The notes beneath the pieces are model-generated. The model made no database searches. It saw only the letters and a program-made list of their open reading frames with translations, and was not told the origin of the DNA. Shown here in pieces: positions 44,319 through 55,275 of a stretch of DNA of 64,000 nt. A program made the position numbers and the translations under genes. The first letter of the stretch is position 1. Every line of letters starts with the position of its first letter. The stretch is from Heligmosomoides polygyrus polygyrus (taxonomy: Eukaryota; Nematoda; Chromadorea; Rhabditida; Heligmosomidae), in the NCBI GenBank assembly GCA_947396885.1, contig OX377205.1, positions 23,299,407 through 23,363,406 of the forward strand, given 5' to 3'.

Positions 44319-45059
44319 TACTTAGTAGTGTTGTATTAAAAAATCGGGTGATGAGGTCTATCATATTTGTGAGACCTCAACTTTATTTTTTCGTCGTGAA
44401 GCTCTCTAGCAGCCATTGGTTTTGCGCGGATGGGCAAACGGGCCGAAATCTTACCCCATAGTCGACACATTCATTTTTGAGTCGCACTTGGAAAACGTTT
44501 GACTGTTAAAGAATAAGAGACAAGAGACTCTAATCTATCCCTTTTGGGACGTGTCACACATTTTGAAGAGGCTGTTTGGAGAATTGTTATGGTTCCGTCT
44601 AGCATCGCTTGAAGGAGTCCAATTCAGCAAATAAGCGTCGGACAGGTTACCCGAGAATGTTGCGAAGGGCTTCAAAAGCGGTGGAGTCTCAGAGAGATCA
44701 AGCTATGTGGCTTATAGTTTAGAAGGAGTAGAGCCTTCTCATTTTCGGACCCAACCGCTCAGGTGTGTCCGATCCCCTCGTTCTATTGTCTGTATGTCTT
44801 TGGATGTGCACGAAACGAAGAAGGAATCGCCAAGGTTATTTTGAGGTTCGATTTTCTCCCAGAAATTTCCTTCGCATCGTTTCACATGTAATAGCTCATG
44901 CATAACTAAAGTTTCCGAGTGGATGAGTTTGCTGATGGCGGTGAGTTGGGTGGAGAAAAAAGTGCGAGGTTCTATCGAAATCGAGAAGGAGAATCTTCTA
45001 GGTATCATCGGAACCGTATATATATATTTTATTTATTTATTTTATTTTTATTTCCACCT
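44319..45059. other. No confident gene
   Basis: A possible scrap of SINE-A 3' end occurs at 44520-44570 (minus, CCCTTTTGGGACGTGTCAC). An 89-codon minus-strand frame (44739-45008) has no recognised domain. A TA/TTTA simple repeat runs from 45019 to 45052. Confidence 0.3.
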
Positions 45060-45910
45060 CAAATATGACCTTTTGAAATCAATTTGAACATCTTCCGAAC
45101 TAAAACGAGCTTCTTCCAAATTACACTAGAGGCTCTCTGAGAGAATTATAATAATTGTTTCATAAACTTTGGTATGACATTTCTTGAAATTTTTCAATTC
45201 ACCTGTCCCAGTAAGTGAATACGCTGTTTGAAATTTTCCCGGTAAGAGAATACGCTGCTGGAAATTTTGTGAAATTTTTTGGGTCCATGGAAAATTATTG
45301 TTCCCGTCAAAGTGCAGGAGAACAGGAATTTTTAGTGCTAAAAGAGGTTACGCCGTCCAGTCATCCAGAATGTCGCGATTTTCATGTGATTGATAGCAAG
45401 TTCGAAAAAGCAGCAATTTTTAGTACGTTAAAAGAAGAGATCGCGCCATACACTCGGCTAGTTCCCTGCGACTTTAATTTGAATAATAGTGTAACTGACA
45501 CATGAAACAGTGAGGTGAAGAAGTGCGTGTTTCCCACAACTCTTTTTGTTGAGCTATTGAAATAAACTTAATAATTTAGTAGAATAAACATTAAGCGCAG
45601 TTTTTGCTTGAAGAGTAAATATTTGAAAAAATTCGAACAGCATATTCACTTATTGGAACAGCTGAATTAAAATTTTTGGGCCCCGCAAAATTTTTCTTGG
45701 AGAAAGTAGTATGATGTGGAGGAAGCTGTTTTTGATTTGGAGAATGTTCAGTTTGATTCCGGTGCTTCAGAATTTTGGCTATCAATCAAATGAGAATCGC
45801 GAAGAATATTCGGTGTGAAAGCGATAAACTTGCTTAGAAAGGTGTCCAATCTTTTTTGAAAACTGTCCAATTTGGTTTTAAAATGTCCAATTTCACGTAA
45901 AAATGGTGTG
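45060..45910. repeat. Dispersed AT-rich repeat family R, copy 4
   Basis: Carries AAGCAGCAATTTTTAGTACG and GAAGAGATCGCGCCATACAC (45410-45455), matching copies 1 and 3, and at the right GGTGTCCAATC, CTGTCCAATTTGG and ATGTCCAATTTC in close succession (45842-45890). Internal direct repetition (AATACGCTG.TTGAAATTTT twice, about 45218 and 45250) is also visible. Confidence 0.5.
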
Positions 45911-47404
45911 TATCAATTCGATGACTTATTAATGATTCGAATCTGTCCTAGTCGGGAGAGCTGACAGTAAAGTGGTAGTTTCGTATATCACCCCATGCCA
46001 CACAACCACGTTTCCTGAATTTAAATGAAGGTTCTCGCATCATGGGACAGCTGCTTAAGATCTCGTAGAAACTCAAGGGACTGGAGACGCAAGTCCCTAT
46101 AATGTCCCCCCCCCCCTTCCGACTGAGATATTTCCAGTTTTTCTTTGTTTAGTGCGATTCGTTTCATACTTAATCGCTAATGCTAGCGTTGTAACCCTGA
46201 GGCGAAGACTAAGTTCGAGTCCATGTTGGGGAGAAGAAAGCGCCTTAGCCATCCCATCCCAGCTCTGATTAGACGCCGAGAAGGACCTCAGCGCTTGCTG
46301 TTACTTCATCCATGTCAAGGCGTATTTCCGTTAACGAGGTTTCATCTCAAGGCTTACTTCCGTTGAGAGAATGAATACTACTCATCTAATAATGATAGAA
46401 TAGCATTCTTGCAAGGTTGTGAATGGCAGTGTGCATCTGTGAGATTCACACATCTTCTCCAACCACGATTCGTTCGGGAAAGGTAAGAAATCCTTCGCTG
46501 ACTAACTACTGCTACACTCCAAGGGGATATTTGGAAGAAATAGAGCAGAAGACCTTTTTATGAAGGCCGCAGTGCATGAGCACAATGCTGCCTCCACTCA
46601 CTTACAGTACGGGGTACGTACAGTAGAGTCATCGGGAACGGCGTGTCTATAAATGGCTTCCGCCAGAATGCGTTCGTCCTTCTCATGCCATGAAAGGTGC
46701 GTCGTTCAGGTTCCTCAAATTTGTCTGCGTTATTCCTTCTCCGGTGTGAACCCCAAGGCTATACATTTTGTAAGCGCTGGGTTCTACTCGTCAGTGCAGT
46801 GAATGCATTTTAGATTACTAGGCTTTTTCTCAAGGAAGTGTAGGGTATTCTTAGATCTGTTATAATAACGACAAGAGTTGCATGCTTTCAACGAAATTTC
46901 TTACAGCGGGTAATTCGCTCACGCGTGATCTTGCAACTCTACATCCTATACCGCCTCTGCCTTTTGGTTTTTTGGCGGAATATACGTAAAAACAGTCATT
47001 TTCGCCGCTTCCCATGGCTCCCTTCAAAGTGGTATATTCAAAAAATAAATTATACCACCCGTATCCTATGTAGGCGATCTATTCAGCGATGTAGGTATTA
47101 TCCTGTGGTTTTAGAAAGGTATAGTTTCGGTTACCTATAAAACCTGATGAAGGCGACTCTTCTCCTATCGCTCGCGATAACTCCACCGACAGGGTCCAGG
47201 TTTTACAGGCCTATTCCTTTTATAAAACCACTGTATGATACCTATATAATTGGATAGATAGCCTTCAATGGATGCGGATAGAAACTTTTGTTTTCTGAAT
47301 AGACCTCTTTGGAGAGAATTATGGGAAAACGGCGAAAACTGCACTTTTGCGCCTACTGCGCCCAAAAACCAAAAGACAGGAGTGGTATACTGCTTGTATA
47401 GCGT
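45911..47404. other. About 1.5 kb without a recognisable gene; C run at 46108-46118
   Basis: No domain or repeat family was recognised. A loosely tRNA-like string near 46187-46250 lacks a foldable acceptor stem and was not called. Confidence 0.3.
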
Positions 47405-47745
47405 ATGCTCCCAGTTCAACCTATATGGTGTTACAGGATGTTCTGTTGCGATCAAAACTCTTGCGCCAGGCGGGACTCGAACCGCATCTTCTGCTTTCCG
47501 GGCAGCGATGGGCGGCTCCATGCTGATATCAGCAACCGGCCCATCCCGTATCACGGATGGGTGCTGACAGTCCTCGAGGATATCGCGGATGTTACGTGCG
47601 GTCAAACAGCGCCGGTGGTGTAAGGCGAACATCGCTGCCCGGAAAGCAGAAGATGCGGGTTCGAGTCCCGCCTGGCGCAAGAGTTTTGGTCGCAACAGAA
47701 CATCCTGTAACGACATATACCCTCTCTACCAGCCGCTCCAGGCTT
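47405..47745. mobile_element. Gly-foldback element, copy 3 (reference copy)
   Basis: Two arms face each other. Left arm (about 47413-47505, minus sense) and right arm (47609-47745, plus sense) share GCAGAAGATGCGG, TTCGAGTCCCGCCTGGCGC, AAGAGTTTTG(A/G)TCGC and CAACAGAACATCCTGTAAC with very few differences. The right end carries the family terminus CTCTACCAGCCGCTCCAGGC. The spacer has GATATCAGC, CATCCCGTATCACGGATGGG (itself a palindrome) and GAGGATATCGCGG. The left arm has lost the 5' half of its tRNA-like module. Confidence 0.8.
47609..47679 (+). pseudogene. tRNA-Gly-like module with intact Pol III boxes
   Basis: The 71-base module folds with acceptor GCGCCGG/CTGGCGC (one G-T pair), anticodon stem GCTGC/GCAG around the loop, and T arm GCGGG-TTCGAGT-CCCGC. 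A box region GGTGGTGTAAGGCG and B box GGTTCGAGTCC are present. Position by position it follows animal tRNA-Gly(UCC) (CATNGCTGCC...AAGCAG), but the anticodon loop is CCGGAAA, with C in place of the invariant U33. It is therefore a tRNA relic inside a mobile element and not a working tRNA, although it may still be transcribed. Confidence 0.7.
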
Positions 47746-48039
47746 AAGCGAATGTGTTAGAACCTATATGGTCTTATATAGCTTTTGTAAATATATGTAT
47801 ATGCAAGAAGTTCATTTATTCAACAACTTGCTGAAATATGCATCAGGAATATATCAACTGAACCAAGATTCTTTCGAAGAAATAAATTTCAAGCAAGATT
47901 TGGCGTGACCGCAGGACTTGGGGATTTTCTTGCGCCAGGCTGTGGCTCTGATGGCACTGAGAACAGGATACCTGACTTCGCGTAGCACCACAAATCCATC
48001 CTTGGTTCAATGTTTTTTAAATACTAGTAAAGTCTTCAG
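47746..48039. other. No gene seen
   Basis: AT-rich spacer between two Gly-foldback copies. AACTGAACCAAGATT and neighbouring sequence show no feature. Confidence 0.3.
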
Positions 48040-48235
48040 CTTAACTTTTCTATGTTGATATCAGCGGCCGGCCCATCACGATATTACGGTTGGATGCCGA
48101 AAGGCCTTGAGGATATCGCGGATTCTAGGTGCGGTCAAACAGCGTCGGTGGTGTAAGACGTAGCATCGCTGTCGGAGAAGCAGGAGGTTCGGGTTCAAGC
48201 CCCGGCTGGCACAAGAACAAACATGCTGTAACAAC
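48040..48235 (+). mobile_element. Gly-foldback element, copy 4 (right half)
   Basis: Begins with the spacer palindrome region (GATATCAGCGGCCGGCCCAT, GAGGATATCGCGGATT), then the tRNA-like module CGTCGGTGGTGTAAGACG ... GGTTCAAGCCCCGGCTGGCAC, then a shortened tail CATGCTGTAACAACC. The left arm is absent. Acceptor and T-arm changes partly compensate (CCGGG... to CCCCGG). Confidence 0.65.
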
Positions 48236-48239
48236 CACC

Positions 48240-48480
48240 GTTCGTTCGTTTCTCCACCAGGCTAACTACGCCTTCCGTCGTTCCGCGGTCGGCGGATTAG
48301 TTATGGACGCGCACGCGGTGGACGAAACACTGGCTTGCCTATCGCTTGATCACCAGATGTCATCGTTTAGGCTAAGACTTCAAATGTCCTATGCGACATC
48401 CAGCAGAAGTAGAATGCGTGGCGCATCCCAATGGCGATTGATTAGCGTCTACCGTCATACTCTTCCCCTTTATGTTGAAG
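48240..48480 (+). mobile_element. SINE-A 3' part, degenerate
   Basis: Starts at CCAGGCTAACTACGCCTTCC, continues through GCTTGATCACCAGATGTCATC, and ends AGTAGAATGCGTGGCGCATCCCAATGG. The head is missing and the join is to the tail of Gly-foldback copy 4, so one inserted into or next to the other. Confidence 0.65.
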
Positions 48481-48870
48481 TTGTGGATTATATATCGTCG
48501 GTACAAATATGCTGGCTTAATTTCTTCTTAAAATAATGTTTTTGAGGCATTAGAAGAGACCTTATTTGACTTAGAGCTTCTAGAGTACAGTCACTTTCAA
48601 AGTTTCATTTTCAGTTATTTTTAAAACAGCTGATAGTGAGTGAAAAGCATTAAGAGACTATTTTCGAACTCTGCTGTTGCATGCCAAGTGAGCATTTGAA
48701 AGTTATTTTGAATGCAAATCCTACCGTTAGAACATTTTTATTCCTTGCCTTCTTGTCACTGTATTTCCTTCTTTTTCGACCCCATATAGTCCGCTGATTT
48801 TGGGCGTTAGTTTAAGAAAAACTTCATGCGGCTTGTGGACTAAAGTTACTACTTATATGCTAATAAAATT
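48481..48870. other. No gene seen
   Basis: AT-rich non-coding sequence only. Confidence 0.3.
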
Positions 48871-49046
48871 CGGTACATGTCGCGAAGTTGGGCAGCATTA
48901 GGATGTGGGAACGCCCCACCGACCGAACATACGCCAGCCAATCAGAGTACAAACTGTACATGTTATCCCTGGATGGCACGCCCATTTGATGTGGCCGGAT
49001 TGGCTGGCGCGCTCCCCCCAGTGTTGTCCACCTCTGCGACATGAAC
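48871..49046. mobile_element. hAT-type MITE, family H, copy 3
   Basis: CGGTACATGTCGCGAAGTTGGGCAGC opens it and the inverse CCACCTCTGCGACATGAACC closes it. The 8-base string TAAAATTC lies directly outside both ends, a textbook hAT target duplication. CGCCAGCCAATC in the left half and GATTGGCTGGCG in the right half are exact inverses. It sits 90 bases upstream of exon 2, in the candidate intron. Confidence 0.85.
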
Positions 49047-49137
49047 CCTAAAATTCTTATCTAAGCTCAATCTCTTCTACTTTTCTAGATTTTTTCTGTA
49101 AAAAGAATTTTATATTCATTTTTGTTTGTTTTTATAG

Positions 49138-49395
49138 CTTCTAGAAGAAGGAGTAAATGGCAAGGTCAGTTCGATGGAAGCGTTGTAGCGGAAAACATCG
49201 GAATGGTTTCAGCTGCCCTTGCTGCTGTCGGATCGTCGACTCAACCGACCAGAAGACATTCGGTAACGTCGAACGGGCAGCGACGGTACTCGTGGGCTCA
49301 GCTAGTGTTCGGCGATTCGGCTCTCATCAGAAGAAACTCCATCCCACCGAAGGAGTGGTACTCGTCGGACGAGGAGCTCGAGGGCAGTGTCGCAG
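49138..49395 (+). CDS. Candidate internal exon 2, unidentified protein
   Basis: A pyrimidine-rich TTTTTGTTTGTTTTTATAG acceptor precedes 258 bases of open frame with strongly coding-like, G/C-ending codons. It ends at CAG|GTTGGT. Read in phase 1 it gives RRRSKWQGQFDGSVVAENIG, a Ser/Arg/Thr stretch with SRRxS-like sites (PTRRHSVTS), YSWAQLVFGD, RRNSIPPKEWYSSDEELEG. The RRNS and RRHS motifs are good matches to basophilic kinase sites, so a regulated cytoplasmic or membrane-associated protein is plausible, but no family is recognised. Acceptor and donor are both phase 1, so the exon can be included or skipped without a frame change. If the donor is unused the frame stops at 49416-49418, so a terminal exon is the alternative. 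Confidence 0.5.
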
Positions 49396-49970
49396 GTTGG
49401 TGTCTTGCGAAAGATTAATGTTCGGGCCCTCTTCTGGGGCGATTTTATCACATTATTCGGTGCTTTTTTGTACAGCCTGTTTACTAAGTTTTCATGTTTT
49501 GTTCAGATGCTTACTGACTTTTCTTTTGTAATCTTGCTGCACGAATAAGTTAATTTATTAATTTGCATTTCTCAGCCAAATGCTCATTTCCGACATCTGC
49601 CCTGATGGTGCATACCATGTATGGCATATACGGAAATTCTTAACCTCATATTAAATTGTTATCTATTTATCAATTTATTTCTATTATATAACTAAATAAG
49701 CATTTAGTGTGAGGCTCCGAATTTGTGTTTATGTTTAAATGACAGTACTTCTTTGCATTTCACGGTGGCACATTTGCAGTAGAACATTTCGTAGTTCGGT
49801 ACCATGTTGAAGTTTACGAATCTTCCGTAGACATTCTTGTGCCTATGTCTTATAGGAAATTGACCCTTCTGCTGCTAGCCGCCTAAGGTCACCTTGTAGG
49901 CCGCACAGGCATTCGATGTGCTTCCACGAGGAGTGGATGTGCTGGAGTTTTCGCGAGCTTATTTATGATC
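49396..49970. other. No gene seen
   Basis: AT-rich sequence following exon 2. No polyadenylation signal of the standard AATAAA form occurs soon after the alternative stop. Confidence 0.3.
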
Positions 49971-50260
49971 TGGGTGCGTGTCGCTGGAGGCGCTGACTGT
50001 TGTCCGCACCCGATACCAGGTTCCTGGTTCGGATTTTCCGCCCGGGCCAACCAAGCCTTCCATCCCTCCGGGGTCGGTGAATTGGTATCAGACTTGTCTG
50101 GGAAGGATGAAGCGCTGACTTGTTCATCGGCTGGCCTCCTCAAGTCATTGTATGGCCAAATACGCATTCAAGTCGCCTTCACGACATCCCGTAGAAGTAG
50201 AATGCGCTGGCGCATCCCAGAATGGATTGAGTAACACCGTCCTTTATCCTTTATCCTTAT
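49971..50260 (+). mobile_element. SINE-A copy
   Basis: Good copy, but the head is shortened around the A box (GGGTGCGTGTCGCTGGAGGCG, where intact copies have GTGTAGCGCAGTCGGAGG). The B-box-like GGTTCGGATTTTCC, both stem halves and the CCTTTATCC tail are present. Confidence 0.9.
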
Positions 50261-51023
50261 CTATGATCTGACAATCCTTTTATTATTAAACGCTTTCTCC
50301 AACCCATCGGCAGATTTTAGACTTTTCCATTTTATTCATTTTCAAAGAGGAGCATCTGAATAAATGATAAGGAATGAAAAGGGGATCTTTCGTACATCTT
50401 AATTCCTTGAAAGAGTCTTTCAAACCGTTGAAAATTCTTCTCGCAAAATTTTAGGTTGGTCCAAAATTAGTATGGGATTTGAGCCTTCACATTAAAATTT
50501 AAGCGTATTCGTTTCTAGATCAATTTCTCAGCCGAAAGAAAAATTGTCGATGTCTCCTTGCTCTTTTCAAACAAAGAGCTAGGGCTAGAGTTTAACTAGC
50601 CTGAAACTCTAGACTTCTGCAGTCGACGAATTCCTAGAGGTCGATTTTCCCCTTCGAGCGGTATTAGACCTATATCGTTAGTAATTAAGCTGCGGCTTGA
50701 TCAGACGAGATCTGGAGAGTTTGACATACGTGAGTTTCCGTACCTCATTCAACTTGATTTCGGAGAGTCGATTCCAAAAACTCTGCTCAAGCATCACCAA
50801 TGGTACCATTGAACGCTCTCTCGTGCTCTTATTAGACCTTTAACCGAACATGTAGCCTGTGGTGTCTCTGTTCTTATACGACTTAACAACGTGTTACCTC
50901 GTAGTAGTTACGTCGTGGGACTCAAGAGTGTGCTAATGGAGATTTTTGTCTCAACAGTGTCTGCCACTATTTTTAGGTGTAATTCGAACTTGGAAATTTT
51001 TCATGAAGTTTGTGGGTCAACGA
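50261..51023. other. No gene seen
   Basis: No repeats or domains recognised. Confidence 0.3.
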
Positions 51024-52020
51024 ACGCGTGTAGCGCAGTCGCAGGAGGTGCCGGCTGTCACATGCACCCGATAACAGGTCCCTGGTTCGATTTCCTGCTC
51101 AGGCCAACCAAGCCTTCCATCTCTCCGCGGTCGGAGTATTGGTCCCAGACTTCTCTGGGGAGGACAAAACGCTGAGTTATTCATCAGCAAGGGACCTCGG
51201 GTTTTTAGTCAAGAGCAGTCTTACCTTTGGTGAACACTGCAAGACTATAGTTCTTAACGCCTCCAGAAGGGTTTCCAACCTGTTTGGAGCTCTTTCTACT
51301 CAAGATCCTAACGTTTTAATGCGGGCTTATAAATCTTATGTCAGACCGATGCTTGAGTATGGCACTGTAGTGTTCAACCCACATAAAAACGAATTGATTA
51401 AGACGATTGAATCAGTTCAAAATAATTTCACGAGGAAAATTCTTCTGCGTTCTGTTGGTTTTCTCTATTATCGCATGCCCTCTGCCGCCGACCGAAATGC
51501 TAACTTAGGGCTGGAAACACTTGAGTTCTGAAGAAGGAATTTTGACCTCATAATGTTGCACAAAATTTTGCACCGTCAGTGCAGCCTCATACTGTACCAT
51601 TTCGTAGTAGAGAGCAGCTCATCCATCCGAGGAAGCCGCCGCGAGCTTTTATTACCTAAAGCAGAACTAGGTTTCGGCATCACTTTTTCTCAATTAGGGC
51701 TGGGTCGGAACTTATCAAGCTAAGTAGAAAGATTTCTGTACCGGTGGGTTTCAAATGTTTCTTAAAGATGTTGGACTGCCATCTGAATCTGATTTGATTG
51801 CAGTAGTTCCTGATTATGAGGACTGAATTTACTTTAATGATCCTTGATAATTCTACTCATAAGGTTGGTGCTTCTCTTTTGTCATGGTTCATGACAGGTT
51901 CATGTGATAAATATGTCAAATACGCATTCAGATGGGCTCCACTACATTCCGTAGAAGTGGAATGCGTGGTGCATCCTATAAGGGATGGAGTAACGCTGTC
52001 CTTTATCCTTTCTCCTTATC
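51024..52020 (+). mobile_element. SINE-A copy interrupted by a CR1 3' fragment
   Basis: The 5' half (51024-51190) stops at TTATTCATCAGC. The 3' half resumes near 51905 with ATATGTCAAATACGCATTC and ends AACGCTGTCCTTTATCC at about 52015. Between them lies coding-derived sequence of a CR1-like ORF2 in the same orientation. In intact copies the two halves are continuous, so the retrotransposon fragment inserted into the SINE. Confidence 0.85.
51191..51900 (+). pseudogene. CR1-like ORF2 3' fragment inserted in SINE-A
   Basis: The frame reads RDLGFLVKSSLTFGEHC, RVSNLFGALSTQ, LMRAYKSYVRPMLEYGTVVF, ESVQNNFTRKI, a stop after LGLETLEF at 51529-51531, then NFDLIMLHKILHRQC. These match, with moderate divergence, the post-RT region of the copy at 2176-3587 (DLGFLITKDLSF, FRALSTR, YVRPLLEYGKVTF, ESVQNSFTRKL). 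It is 5'-truncated after the RT core, as usual for non-LTR insertions. The upstream SINE half is in frame with it, producing a chimeric open frame from 51139. The differences from the 2-6 kb copy point to another CR1 subfamily or long divergence. Confidence 0.88.
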
Positions 52021-53210
52021 CTGTAGGACAGTTGGCTGCTAAATACAGCTTTTGTTATCTGAGAAGGTCCCACTCTGAACACAGTAAAGTGCAAGCGATA
52101 AATGGCCTGCATTAGTGCAAAATCGGGGCGAATTCCCATTTAGTGTTGTTATGTCCGTTGGTAGCGTTGTACACGTCTAATGTATTAGGTTCTCCCTTCT
52201 TCTTATTCCCCAACAAATGCACTGGCTCTACACATGTTTGAGATTTCGTTTCTAGACCTCATTCAGCTGTGATCCATTTTGACTTGATCCCTGTTGCTCT
52301 CTCCGTAAGGCACTCGTAAGTGTCTGCCACCTATTTTCGGTTTGTCTGTGATTCAAAACCCTGACGTTCTATACGAAATGTCTGATCCTAAAGCTGTAGT
52401 GCACATTTAATGAAGTAATACTTCACGAATTCAGGTTAGGTCCTTGGTTTGTGTCGGGTTGTAGTGGCAATTTCGAATTTGTAAAAAGAATGGCACAGAA
52501 ATAAGGCAAATTTCGTTTTGGATGATATTCGGTAATTTGCTAGAGACACTATTTGAAAAAACTATACTTCTTGGTCTGCTTTTGAAAAATTATACCTCAT
52601 GGCCTTATAAAATTATAAGAACCTAAAATCTATTGTCACACGCAGCTGATCATAGTATTAAACCCGACATTATTTCTAGACAGCCTGATATGTATTTTGT
52701 TTAAAACTGTTTAGAATAGTTCTATGTTAAAGGGAAAGAACTGTAAGGAGAGAGGTCTGCTTCCGTGTTACTTCGGCTGACATACTGTACTTCCTGTTCG
52801 GTATTAGGCAGTTCTAGAAGGGGAAGAGTTAGAGTACCCTAAGCAGTCTAGATTGATACCTAGTTGGTTCCGTCGTCAACTCTAGTGTTTTATTGCGTGA
52901 TAATCCCTTATCAAAGCTATAACTGTGAAGTCTCGTTGTGGCATCAAACCTTGGCGCTTTGTCGGGACCATTACTCTTAGGCTCGGCAACATGTAATAGC
53001 TCCGTGGACGCCTTTTATCCTGCCGCCGATATGTTTATGTAAGTAGGATCGGAGCGCTGGCTTGACATTGTTCCTTGAACTGAATTGGTCATGAAGGCCA
53101 TAGTAAGCGACAACACGTCCTTACCGTTGGTAATGTCGAGGGAACTTTGCTCAGCTCCCTTTGAGGAAAGAAATGTTCACTGCTATGAGCTAAGAAGAAT
53201 GTAAAGTAAT
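52021..53210. other. No gene seen
   Basis: About 1.2 kb with no repeat family or domain recognised; stops are frequent in all frames. Confidence 0.3.
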
Positions 53211-53480
53211 AAAAGATACCGTTACTCAATCCCTTTTGGGATGCGCCACGCATTATACTACAAGGGATGTCGTGGAGGTAATTTGGATGCGTACCTGGCC
53301 ATACAATGAATGACTTTCGGTGGCCAGCAGATGAACAAGTCAGCGCTTTATCTTTTCCAAACTAGGTGGTACCAGTTACCCCGGGGGTGGGTGGTTGAAC
53401 TGGACGGGGAATCCGAACCAGGAACCTGGTATCGGGTGCACGCGATAGTTGGCACCACCTCCGACTGCGCTCCACGCGCT
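53211..53480 (-). mobile_element. SINE-A copy
   Basis: Minus strand: CGTGGAGCGCAGTCGGAGG, GGTTCCTGGTTCGGATTCCCC, then a shortened middle where GGTCGGTGAATTGGTACC is reduced to GGGGTAACTGGTACC, then GCGTGGCGCATCCCAAAAGG and an end without clear heptamers. It contains a small local duplication (AATGAATGA) around 53306. Confidence 0.88.
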
Positions 53481-55275
53481 ATATCGTAAACGTACTTAAG
53501 TAACGCTTTAACCCTTTCCCTCACTCGGGAATGGAAGTCTTTTTGCACTTCAAGGCATAATCGAAGGCGACCGCTTTGCGTCCAGAAAGCGGGAACATGT
53601 CCTGCTAACTGAGCCCCATATTGCGGAAGTAGGAGCTGCTTAACTAATATTGATTATGCAGTAAAGTACGAGACACTGCGACCGTTCATTTTTCTGTGGC
53701 GGTTCCAGTGTAATACTGGAGGAATGTGATGCGGTAAAGTTACAAGAGAAACGACATTTGAGATCGTGTCGCTCTCCTCTCGCAGCCGTTTTCAGGTCAA
53801 TTCCTGGATTCTTTTCAAAGTTCGCGTTTCGTTTCAGCAGTCATGCGAACCTTCAATTTTCGTAACGTGATAGCACTTCTTACTCGCCGCTCTCTGTTTC
53901 GGGTTTCGGCATTTATTTTAGTGTAGGTGAGAGCACGTAAGCGTTCTCTGAACTTCTCAACGGTGGCTTGCCGAACAAGTTGATAGAAAAGAATAAGCAC
54001 TGCAAACGGATTGTTTGGTTGCCGTTGTCAGGTGTACTACCAGGGTTTTAATAACTCAGCAGACCACCGCGCGAGGAGGCATGTCGTAGGTCATTTCCAG
54101 AAGGTTTTCCGGATCTTTTCATCGCTTGTCGCGGGGTGGTGTCCGTGAGATGGACTCTGGCACCTGAAGCCAAACTGCTGCTGGGAGATGGGATCCATCT
54201 GCTTAACATCGAGCCTTCCTCATGTGCAAAAGCAGGCTGATCTAATGGCAGTTTATGCTTTCAGAAGCAATACTTACTTGAAAGCGAGAGGTATGGAACT
54301 GCTCGTTAACTCATCCGGACTCTACGCGGGGAAAGGGGTGTGTCGCATTACGAGCGATCCTATAGTACTGCTACTTTTACTGTTTCATCAAAACACCGCA
54401 GCTACTAGATAACAGTAGTCCAAAAAGCTCAGCGGCGCAACTGATAAGAGTGTTCGACACTAATGCATAACACACACGGACGAGGAATGTGTTGCGATAC
54501 GTGTGTGATTGAGGCCAAGGCGTACGTCAGTGAATATTCGCCTTATTTGTAGAGTTCATTAACCAGTTGATCTAGTGAAGAATCGCTTAGCTCTGATGAC
54601 CACAGTGTGGCTGGCATTAGAGGAGTTCGCTGGCCTTGCCAAGAAGATGTTCCCAGCGAGTGCGGCTTGCGGTTTTTGCTTTTTATTGTACCTCGCCGAC
54701 GTCGCCCATTCACACGAGCGCTCTGGCTTCTTCAACCAGTTATCGCGCGTCTGACATTCGAAATTTGATTTGACATCGACAACGCATTGGCATGAGAACT
54801 CGTCCTTCATTGAATATGCGTGAAGGTTTCCTGTTCGGCGTCGCAGTCAGCACCATCCGACCTTGCGCTTACTACAAGTTTTGCTTGGAACCAACTTCTT
54901 CCTCCTGTTGGCGGAATAGTTTTCCAGAGGAAGGCGGAATAATTAGAAAGATGAAGAGGAAGAGAATATTTTTGACTATTTTGACTATCTATCAAAAGTA
55001 GTCGTTTCAAAGGCTTTGCCACAGCTTGCAAGCTGTATATATACATTACGGTCACAGAAGTGGGAAAAGCATCTTAGCCTAAAAATTAAATATAGTCCAG
55101 GACTTATCCTTGTTCAGTCTTGGAATCATTTTTGAAGCACGCCGTTTCCTTGTCTGCATGAAGGCAGATACAGGACGGCAAGGTTTATTCAACTAACGCT
55201 TCGGCCTTTTCGTCTTCGTCAGGACCGTCGGAAAGCCGAAGTCAGAAATGAACCATGCCATCCAAAACATAGTTT
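53481..55275. other. No confident gene; hammerhead-like motif remnant at 55190-55235
   Basis: Frames of 60-83 codons (54188-54412 plus, 54559-54810 minus) have no recognised domain. At 55190-55235, on the minus strand, CCTGACGAAGACG is followed by GGCCGAAGCGTTAG, resembling the arms of the foldback at 20562-21126. Confidence 0.35.

Noticed and set aside
46187..46250. tRNA-like sequence with AGTTCGAGTCC
   Set aside because: A B-box-like string only; no acceptor stem or anticodon arm can be drawn.
47145..47165. Hammerhead core (CCTGATGAAGGCG)
   Set aside because: No stem II partner with GAAA follows within a plausible distance.
47441..47510. A genuine tRNA gene on the minus strand
   Set aside because: The 5' half (D arm and acceptor strand) is missing; it is the truncated arm of a Gly-foldback element.
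54559..54810. 83-codon Cys-containing minus-strand frame as an exon
   Set aside because: It looked mildly protein-like, but there are no good splice sites and no recognised family.
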